Source of the DNA: Ochromonas danica
Lineage: Eukaryota > Sar > Chrysophyceae > Chromulinales > Chromulinaceae
Assembly (NCBI GenBank): GCA_015146655.1
Contig: VKHL01000014.1
Coordinates: 124,001-188,000 of the forward strand
Length of the DNA stretch: 64,000 nucleotides
Direction: 5' to 3'
A program made the translations under genes and the position numbers. Position 1 is the stretch's first letter. The number at the start of each line of letters is the position of its first letter. The notes under the pieces are model-generated. The model did no database searches and was not told where the DNA came from. It saw nothing but the letters and a program-made list of their open reading frames with translations. This document shows positions 57,137 through 64,000 of the stretch, piece after piece.

Positions 57137-58074
57137 CTAAGAAGACGATGTTGGCTGGCTCGGCCGCAGGGCGATCATATAGACAGGATAGAGTTCTGAA
57201 GGAAAGCCTTGCTGCACCACTTCCTTAACTACCTCCACCCCTGCCATGGCCAACAGAGTCTTCAAGTAATGATAATGCCTGCAAACACTATAATCAGTGA
57301 GATCGAGGACGAAGGTCTGATCTGGATCAGTGATCACATTATCCTTGATGATGACAACTCCGTCTGGAGTTAGCCCATTAACAGCTCTTTGCAGGAAAGT
57401 AATGAAGTCCGCATCGTAGAGATGCCCAATAACCCATTGAATCCAGATTACATTATAGGTACCAGGACTAGGAGCAAAGTCTTGTAATCCTTGTTGAATT
57501 AGAGTAATTCGATCAGAATCAGCTGTGACTCCTATGTAGGCAGGGGCAGCAGCAAGTAGACGAGGACTTTGTTCCACTAAGTCCACATACTGAAAGAGAG
57601 GTAAGAGAAGGTTCTTTGAGATTCTACCAACACCAGCACCACAATCCGCTACACGATGGAAATGAAGTCCTAGGTCTTGGCGTAATGATTGAAGAAATTC
57701 TTGTGAACCATGAATATCTGTTGGAGTAATTGAACCATAGCCACCCAATACTCCGTCTATTAAAATATGACACATGGTATCACATTGACAGAGAGACAGA
57801 CAGTAAGTGAGTAAGTGAAAGAGAGAGGGTATGAAGTGTGTGTGGTGAAGAAGGGATTAGTCAGTCACTTACCATCACTGCAGGGACAATTGGCTTCACT
57901 GTCCCAATAGGCATTAGCTTTCGCATACCATTCTTCACCACGTGAACCTAACAAGACTTTACTCCATAACTTGCTTAGACTACTATATTCCTTGCCTTCT
58001 GTATCTACTCCAACAATTTTTCCAACACGAGACTTGATTCTCTTTTCTAATTCTTTCACAAAGTCTAACTCCAT
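57137..58074 (-). CDS. NTMT1: N-terminal Xaa-Pro-Lys methyltransferase NTMT1
   Basis: AdoMet enzyme that methylates the exposed alpha-amino group of X-P-K/R proteins such as RCC1. Two exons, 57873-58074 and 57137-57756, joined in frame at DDG. Marks of the family: AYWDS, GVLGGYGSITPTDI, VADCGAGVGRISKNLLLPLF (SAM site), GLQDFAPSPGTYNVIWIQWV, VIGHLYD and VVIIKDN with SVCRHYHYL. The N-terminal 60 residues are an extra helical part, and a non-ATG open frame extends slightly further up. It is convergent with the CCDC57-like gene (142 bp). Confidence 0.92.
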
Positions 58075-58214
58075 TCTTTTCTTTTCGAAAGTTGTCAATG
58101 GCCAGAACCAGCAAGTAATCTAGCTTGGCATTCTGGATATCTGGAGGAAGTGTTGTTCAGAATGCGTTTATTAGAAAAGTCGTTTCTCTATTTCACAGTT
58201 GAGTTCATACATTG

Positions 58215-59699
58215 ATGAAGATGATGTTTACCATGAGAGTAATGTTCTATTCTACTTTCATCCTTCTAATCTTCTGTTTAGGAGATGCTTTTATGATTCG
58301 TTCCAAGCATGCTCAACAATTTTCCACTCGATTAAGAAGTAGAGAAGGGAAGCTATCTGATTCTCCAATTTATCAACAAGAACTTCAAGCTCTTCGCCAG
58401 TTAACCACTTCTGACCTCTTGACTGAATATCGAAGATCTCATATCTATGTCAAAGGAGTGATTGACCGAGAAGAATTAGAACATCGTCTAGCTATGGCTA
58501 GAACACTTCGTGTCTATGATTCACAGGCAGCTGCATCTTCAACAACGCCATTTTCAAAACGTGTTCTAGCACATGAATTAAAGAAAGAAATGGAGAAGAT
58601 GAAGTTGATGGATAAAGCTGAACTAATCCATTTGTTACTCTCTCATAATGCAGTATTTGATGTAACAGCCTCAGTGGAAGAGCTTCAAGCAGTATTGGCT
58701 AAAGTCCTCGTAACTTCCAGACAGAAGAGTCCCTCTGAGGAAAGGTCATCTTCATCCTCATCCTCTTCTGCTTCAGTGAAGGGGCAAGATGAAAGAAGAA
58801 ATGATGATCGCCAGTCAGATGTGTGGAATGGTATTTCAGCGAGTGTGGCCGGGGAGTGGAAAGCAGTTAGTCGTGAGTGGAATGCTCTGGTACAGAATAT
58901 CACTTCCTCCTCCTCAGAGAAAGCCGCACAACAATTTATTAAAACAGGTGAAAAACCAACTCCCTTTGATGAGAGTGGAGGACAGATGAGCGGTGAAGAC
59001 TTTGATGGTCATCATACTATCTTGTCTCGTTTGAAGAGAGAATTGTCTCAACTTGCCTCTTTTGATGAAATACAAACATGGGCAATGCAACTATCTAGAG
59101 AAGACCTCTTGTTGTTAATAAGAGATCAAGACATTAGAATTCCTAAATATGCTACTCGGTCTATGCTTGCCGAAAAACTGGCAGATTTGGAAATGGCCAG
59201 TCGCCACCCTAAACAATCGGAGCAGATCTCTGACAAAGCAGTGAAAGGCTTCTCTGACCCGTTCGCTGTGGAGAAAGATTTGTGGAATCGTCTAGTTGGC
59301 CAGGTGCTTCCCACGGTGGTTGTTCAAGGTTTCAATGGTTTGTCTGGATTGGCCAAGGGTGCAGGGCAGATGCTATCTACAGTCTTGACAATCGACACTA
59401 CAGCCCCCAATCATCCCCTCGCAATGGTTGAACGTGCTTTAATTGCCTCGATTCATGTGCTCGTTGGTTTTGTCACAGTTGTTGCATCATGGGCTGGTAG
59501 TGGCAGACTGTCACCTCAAGTAGTCCTCTTCCTGTCTGGCACATATGCTATTATGAAGAGGACAGGCATGAAAGCCTTTTTCGCCTCCCTGATCACCATC
59601 AAACTATTTTCATCCTTTATGGTGGTGACTTCTCCTCGCGCCATTCCATCCCCTGCTGCTGAGCAGGTTATCAACACAGACAACCCCAGAGAAGCTTAG
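58215..59699 (+). CDS. Hypothetical membrane protein, probably plastid-targeted
   Basis: Single exon, 494 residues from the ATG at 58215. A signal peptide (VMFYSTFILLIFCLGDAF) ends with an F preceded by Ala, the form used for secondary plastid import, and a basic Ser/Thr-rich stretch follows. The middle is helical and charged with a Ser tract (SSSSSSSSAS) and two stretches resembling short SAP-like helices (DLLTEYRRSHIYVKG, DLLLLIRDQDIRIPKYATR). The C-terminus has two or three membrane helices (ASIHVLVGFVTVVASWA, VVLFLSGTYAIMK, FASLITIKLFSSFMVV). No known family. The plastid call is an inference. Confidence 0.68.
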   Translation: MKMMFTMRVMFYSTFILLIFCLGDAFMIRSKHAQQFSTRLRSREGKLSDSPIYQQELQALRQLTTSDLLTEYRRSHIYVKGVIDREELEHRLAMARTLRVYDSQAAASSTTPFSKRVLAHELKKEMEKMKLMDKAELIHLLLSHNAVFDVTASVEELQAVLAKVLVTSRQKSPSEERSSSSSSSSASVKGQDERRNDDRQSDVWNGISASVAGEWKAVSREWNALVQNITSSSSEKAAQQFIKTGEKPTPFDESGGQMSGEDFDGHHTILSRLKRELSQLASFDEIQTWAMQLSREDLLLLIRDQDIRIPKYATRSMLAEKLADLEMASRHPKQSEQISDKAVKGFSDPFAVEKDLWNRLVGQVLPTVVVQGFNGLSGLAKGAGQMLSTVLTIDTTAPNHPLAMVERALIASIHVLVGFVTVVASWAGSGRLSPQVVLFLSGTYAIMKRTGMKAFFASLITIKLFSSFMVVTSPRAIPSPAAEQVINTDNPREA

Positions 59700-59757
59700 C
59701 ATTTTACATGGAACATAACAGCAAGCCTCTAAGGAGTGGGTCTATCTATCCATTCAT

Positions 59758-60906
59758 TTACTGGAGGAAATAGACGCCACCGTACAGCAGCACGAAGATG
59801 ATCCAGTAATACGATGAGCCAGGATTGACGCTAGCCGCTCTCAGGTCCTCGATTCGGCGGCCAAAATCTTCTCCTGAGCTATCCATCTTCTCGCGAAGCT
59901 CAATAATGCGATTTCGTACAGAATCGACGGTAACCAGGTCAGCGGAGGCAGCTACAGGTTTCTTGGCGATCTCAGCCAGTTGGTCCACCTGATAAAGTAG
60001 TTCGGCCATAGCTCTCTGATGCTCAAACACCTCTTTCAACACCGCCAGAGTAGTGCTATCAATATCTACATAGAGCGACATTGCTAAGGCGCTCAAAGAG
60101 GCGATAATGAAAGGGAAAGCGCTGTGTAACAATTGCAACAGCTCGAACTCTGTCAAGGTGGACGGACGCATCCATTCCGGCATGGCCGTCTCTGTAAGAC
60201 TAAAGCAGACTTCCACTGACAATACTGCAATTCCAGCGATGATGATCCAAGTTTTAGCAGCTCTGCATGCCACGGGCAGTGTCATGATGTAGGCCAAGAG
60301 CCCCCACACGAGATAGCTCAGCCCCACCTCAGAGATCAACTTCAGCTCATCCTTACGAGGATCAAACTTGAGAGAGGCTGTTCCGAATCTATTGTAGATA
60401 TCTCTGGAGCTCTCATCCATTAGCACCTAGTCAGAGGAAGTGTGGGGTTATGGTGGTATGACTAGCAAGGGGATGACAAAAGACTCACATCATAGGCGGT
60501 CTTGATGCTCTCAAATTTAGCCTCTGCATCAGAACCTGGGTTCTTATCAGGATGGTATTTCTTGGAAAGCGCCTTATAGGCCTTGCGAATGTCTAGCACA
60601 GAGCTCTGACGACTGACCTCCAAGACAGAGTAATAGTTCCCACTAAGAGAGCTACCAGCATCATAACGCTAGACATCATTCACAAAGAGAGAGTAGATGT
60701 CAACCAAAGCTTAATTGATGCAAGAATAGAGAGGATTATCCCACCAATTTGACCAGCAGACCAATGGTCAATCCTATAAGAGAAAGAAATAGACCTCTTT
60801 TCCTTTTCACTGGATTATTCAAACTTCCAGTAAAAGAGAAAAGAAGGAATGGATATGCAATAGCTAGGAAGAGTAAAGACGATAACACTTGTGAAGTCTC
60901 CAACAT
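59758..60906 (-). CDS. Membrane-bound DnaJ-domain protein
   Basis: Three exons: about 60748-60906, 60489 to about 60671 and 59758-60426. An N-terminal pair of hydrophobic helices (VLSSLLFLAIAYPFLLFSF, LFLSLIGLTIGLLVKLV) leads into a J domain (NYYSVLEVSRQSSVLDIRKA, SKKYHPDKNPGSDAEAKF) with the HPD motif intact. The last exon completes the J domain (LMDESSRDIYNRFG) and adds further membrane segments (LVWGLLAYIMTLPVA, WIIIAGIAVLSVEV, FPFIIASLSALAM), a coiled region and a final helix (YYWIIFVLLYGGVYFL). The order resembles the Sec63-like layout, but no Sec63 or BRL domain is seen. ER location is inferred. Confidence 0.8.
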
Positions 60907-61150
60907 GATGGTCTTTTCCTTCTCAACAAGAAGAGCATGGACAAGCAAGACCAGCAGAGACAACACACGACAGCAAAACACAACAAACACTCTCTTCCAA
61001 AGTTAACAAACAGCCACCAACAGAAAGAAACACGTCACTTATTATTCCATGGAATATTCCACGGAATAAACCAAGCAATGAATTGTTGGCAGCCAGCCAT
61101 CGATTCATTTCTTCTCTCTTCTCCTTTCGTCCAGAAAAAAAAGAGGAGAA

Positions 61151-63304
61151 ATGAAGGTTGCTTCTTATAATGGATGTAAAGTGTATAACTTATCAAGTGG
61201 TAAGACAGCTCCACAATGGTTATCTCAATCAAAACGAAGACAATTAGCAAAAGATGAAGAATATCGAAGACGTTTGGAATTGATACAAGATTTTGAAATG
61301 CCAACAGCATCCCAATGTATTACAATGACACGTGATGGTGAACATATTATTGTGACAGGAACTTATCCACCTGTTGTAAAATGCTATACTACTAGTGACT
61401 TAGCAATGAAATTTCAACGTGGATTAACATGTGATGTCGTTGCTGTAGAAACATTATCTGATGACTTTGGTAAATTAGCTTTCTTACAAAGTGATCGTAC
61501 TTTATCTTTACATGCTCCTTATGGTGTACATTATAATGTTCGTGTACCTAAGTTTGGTCGTCATATGGTCTATGACTATGATAGTTGTGACTTATTAGTT
61601 GGTGGGAATGGTAATGAGATTTATCGTCTTAATCTTGAGACTGGACAATTTCGTGAGCCTTTTGAATTAGGATTCGAAGGTTGTAATAAGCTACATATTA
61701 ATCCACTTCATGGATTATTGGGATGTGCTGGAGAAGGTGGTGTTTGTGAGTTTTGGGATCCACGTCAACGTGATCGTGTAGCCAGACTGACTATACCTAA
61801 TCCTACAGGAGAATCATCATTTGATGCGACTGAGATTAAATTTGATATCGATGGATTAACTATGGGTGTGGGTACATCGAATGGATTTGTTCATTTATAT
61901 GATATTCGTTCAGGTCATCCACAACATACCAAAGAACATCAATATGGATTACCTATTGTTGATATTACCTTTCATCAACCTTCTCGTACTATCATTTCAA
62001 CTGATAAGAAAGTTGTTAAGATTTGGAGTCGACAAGAACCAGAGGTTGGTAAGGTAATGACTAACATTGAAGCTCCTGCAGAGATTAATAGTCTTGTGGT
62101 AGCGAAAGATAGTCGTGGACCTAGTGGTCTTATCATGATTGCAGGAGAACAGAGTCGTGTTATGACTTACTTTGTTCCTCAATTAGGACCTGCTCCTCGT
62201 TGGTGTTCTTTCCTAGAAGGACTCACAGAAGAATTAGAAGAAAGTGCCCAACAAAGTGTTTACGAGGATTACAAGTTCCTCACTCGCCAAGAAGTGGATG
62301 ATCTTGGTGCTGGTGGACTGATTGGCACACCTATGTTAAAGGCTTATATGCATGGTTTCTTTATTGATATGAAGCTTTACAATAAACTCCGTGCAGTGAG
62401 CAAGCCCTTTGAATATGAAGAATATCGTAAAGCCAAGATTAGAGAGAAGATTGAAGCGAAGCGTGAAAGTCGTATTGCTACTATGAAGAAGCTTCCAAAG
62501 GTGAATAAAGACTTGGCTGAGAAGATGATGAAGAAACATGGACCCGGTGAAGAGGAAGGAGGAAGCCAACAACAGTTGGTTGATGATCGCTTTAAGGCTC
62601 TGTTTGAGAGAGAAGAGTTCCAGCAAGATATGGAGGCACCGGAATTCCGTCTTCATCACCCTAATGCTGCCAAGAAAGCTGCATTAAAAGCGAATAACTA
62701 TGATAGTGATGATGGCTTAGATATTTATGATGAGGTAGAAGAGGAAGTTGAAGAAGGGAATGGTGCTGATAGTGATCCTTCCCTCTCTGACAATGATAGC
62801 GAGACTGATGATGACGAAGAATACGAGAAACATCTCAAACATGCGAAGAGACATCGTTCACCTCATGTTTCTGAAGAGCAAGAAGATATTGGTGCTATCC
62901 AACGCGCTTCCTTGCGAAGGAAGGAGCGAAACGAGGCAAAGAAGCCTACGAACAACAGCAAGAAGAAGATGTTCCAACTTGCTGAAGGTTTCTCTGTAGC
63001 GGATGCTGTCTTTGGTGATTCTAAAGTGCTCAAGGAAACGAGAAGGAACACGGCTGCATTGGCTGCAGTTCCTTTGAAGGACCGTCTTCTCCAGAAGACT
63101 CAAGAGACCGTGTCGTCTACTAGGCAGTTTGGCAACAAGAAGTTTGGTAACAAGAAATTTGGAAACAAGAAGTTTGACAATCAACCATCTGATTCGTTCG
63201 ATCAACGTGGTGGCTTCAAGTCTGGAGGAAAGGCAGCCAAGGCATCAAAATCACAGGGTGGATACAAACCAGGAGGAAAGTTTAAGGGACGGTCCAGGAA
63301 ATAG
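61151..63304 (+). CDS. NOL10: Nucleolar protein 10 (NOL10/Enp2)
   Basis: WD40 protein of the small-subunit processome, needed for early 18S rRNA processing in the nucleolus. Single exon, 717 residues, similar in length to animal and yeast homologues. It begins YNGCKVYNLSSGKTAPQWLS and has DFEMPTASQCITMTRDGEHI, GLLGCAGEGGVCEFWDPRQR, FVHLYDIRSG and the conserved tail region FLTRQEVDDLGAGGLIGTPM with KAYMHGFF. The C-terminus is highly charged, with an acidic tract and a short repeat of KKFGN units (about four copies) ending in a Gly/Lys-rich tail. It shares a 244-bp 5' region with the DnaJ gene. Confidence 0.93.
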   Translation: MKVASYNGCKVYNLSSGKTAPQWLSQSKRRQLAKDEEYRRRLELIQDFEMPTASQCITMTRDGEHIIVTGTYPPVVKCYTTSDLAMKFQRGLTCDVVAVETLSDDFGKLAFLQSDRTLSLHAPYGVHYNVRVPKFGRHMVYDYDSCDLLVGGNGNEIYRLNLETGQFREPFELGFEGCNKLHINPLHGLLGCAGEGGVCEFWDPRQRDRVARLTIPNPTGESSFDATEIKFDIDGLTMGVGTSNGFVHLYDIRSGHPQHTKEHQYGLPIVDITFHQPSRTIISTDKKVVKIWSRQEPEVGKVMTNIEAPAEINSLVVAKDSRGPSGLIMIAGEQSRVMTYFVPQLGPAPRWCSFLEGLTEELEESAQQSVYEDYKFLTRQEVDDLGAGGLIGTPMLKAYMHGFFIDMKLYNKLRAVSKPFEYEEYRKAKIREKIEAKRESRIATMKKLPKVNKDLAEKMMKKHGPGEEEGGSQQQLVDDRFKALFEREEFQQDMEAPEFRLHHPNAAKKAALKANNYDSDDGLDIYDEVEEEVEEGNGADSDPSLSDNDSETDDDEEYEKHLKHAKRHRSPHVSEEQEDIGAIQRASLRRKERNEAKKPTNNSKKKMFQLAEGFSVADAVFGDSKVLKETRRNTAALAAVPLKDRLLQKTQETVSSTRQFGNKKFGNKKFGNKKFDNQPSDSFDQRGGFKSGGKAAKASKSQGGYKPGGKFKGRSRK

Positions 63305-63361
63305 GAGAAGGTTCATCTTCCGAGTAGGCTAAGTTAATTATGTACATAGCGTAAATAGCTG

Positions 63362-64000
63362 CTAGTTTTCTGGCTTTGGTAGAGTGGCAAACCAATCTCG
63401 AAGCGCAGTAGTGGACATGGACAAACTGGTGGGTGAGGTCTCGCCTGCTGCGGCCTTTCGTGCACTTCTCCTTGACGAAGCACGGCTACTTTGACGATTG
63501 GTAGCGCCTGTGCTAGGTCTTGAGATGGAATTGGTAACACTCCCATGTAGAGTGAGGGTGTCGTCTTCTGAGCCAACACCGAAGTCCTCTGACAGGCCCT
63601 CTGGATCGCCTTCCATGTCCAGCTCCGACTTACTCTTTCCACTACGTGAATGAGATTGGTATTGAACATCCTGCGGCTTACGGTCAGCGAGAATGCGATC
63701 ACGCTTTGCTATCAGCTGAGCATTGGTACGAAGGAAAGCGTTTGTATTGGTGGCTGCCAAAGCAATCTTGGCACGTTGTTCATCTCCCTTTGCACTATGA
63801 GAGAACAAAATAGACCCAGACCTTCCCATAGAGATTCGATTCGGAAGCACACGATTGCCCCCTACAACAATAGTTTGTACAGATCTGCGACCTAATTTGG
63901 GCAGAAACATGCTCTCAAGTTCTTGATAGTAGAAGTCCAATTTCTTCAACTCTTCCTGATCTTCATGACTTAATGGTGCATCCACATTGCCACTGCCAAT
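63362..64000 (-). CDS. Hypothetical protein, 5' end outside the window
   Basis: The frame is open from the right edge to the stop at 63362 (about 212 residues seen). No ATG is visible at the left of the similarity-like part (the codon at 63985 is GTG), so the gene starts beyond the window. The visible part has HEDQEELKKLDFYYQELESM, GNRVLPNRISMGRSGSILFS and a Ser/Arg/Thr-rich disordered end closing with ALRDWFATLPKPEN. Not recognised. It is convergent with NOL10 (57 bp). Confidence 0.6.
   Translation of the reverse strand: MGSGNVDAPLSHEDQEELKKLDFYYQELESMFLPKLGRRSVQTIVVGGNRVLPNRISMGRSGSILFSHSAKGDEQRAKIALAATNTNAFLRTNAQLIAKRDRILADRKPQDVQYQSHSRSGKSKSELDMEGDPEGLSEDFGVGSEDDTLTLHGSVTNSISRPSTGATNRQSSRASSRRSARKAAAGETSPTSLSMSTTALRDWFATLPKPEN

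Noticed and set aside
62336-63205. Opposing open frames under NOL10
   Set aside because: They mirror the charged codon-biased 3' part of NOL10 and lack any protein feature.
1-64000. CRISPR arrays, rRNA or tRNA genes
   Set aside because: No spaced direct repeats of array type, no rRNA-like conserved segments, and no tRNA cloverleaf with box A/B seen by eye.

Overview
The window is a gene-dense stretch of a eukaryotic nuclear genome. Introns are short (mostly 55-130 nt, GT..AG), TAA, TAG and TGA all act as stops, and intergenic gaps are small. The best guess is a photosynthetic stramenopile (ochrophyte) or another alga with a secondary plastid and a cilium. The plastid evidence is a set of proteins with an ER signal peptide followed by an ASAFAP-like F at the cleavage point (type II peroxiredoxin, NUMOD3 protein, 58.2 kb membrane protein). 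The cilium evidence is RABL2, OSCP1 and a CCDC57-like protein. An internal TTAGGG run fits a TTAGGG-type telomere. The lineage is an inference; no rRNA or organelle marker is present.

Layout, left to right. 1-6.4 kb: 3' part of BTAF1/MOT1, MED7 and an unknown protein. 6.4-13.2 kb: an interstitial telomere-like repeat, then three tandem, almost identical copies of a secreted glycosyltransferase-like gene with diverged flanks. 13.5-23.4 kb: an unresolved minus-strand coding region, POLR1F/RPA43, METTL18, a MED21-like subunit, VMA12/TMEM199, an NT5DC-type nucleotidase, a membrane-anchored S10 carboxypeptidase with an EGF module, and an unknown protein. 23.7-35.9 kb: an unknown acidic protein, an unknown membrane glycoprotein, a kinesin with an internal motor, RABL2, a type II peroxiredoxin and OSCP1. 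36-43.5 kb: a TPR-J co-chaperone, a non-autonomous piggyBac-like DNA transposon with terminal inverted repeats and TTAA-type target sites, and NAPE-PLD. 43.6-53.7 kb: a BTB protein, a coiled-coil protein, two paralogous START-like secreted proteins around a hydrolase-like gene, an unknown membrane-anchored protein and a NUMOD3 protein. 54-64 kb: CCDC57-like, NTMT1, a plastid membrane protein, a DnaJ membrane protein, NOL10 and a partial unknown protein.

The most striking property is architectural. Neighbouring genes alternate strand almost without exception (+,-,+,-...) over more than 30 genes, so each gene shares a 5' region with one neighbour (divergent gaps mostly 130-310 bp) and a 3' region with the other (convergent gaps mostly 5-150 bp, one of them an overlap). 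The only breaks are the tandem glycosyltransferase cluster and the transposon. Removing both gives an unbroken alternation, which suggests both are later insertions into an otherwise constrained order. The genes do not form one pathway; they cover transcription, ribosome biogenesis, protein methylation, cilia, plastid and secretory functions.
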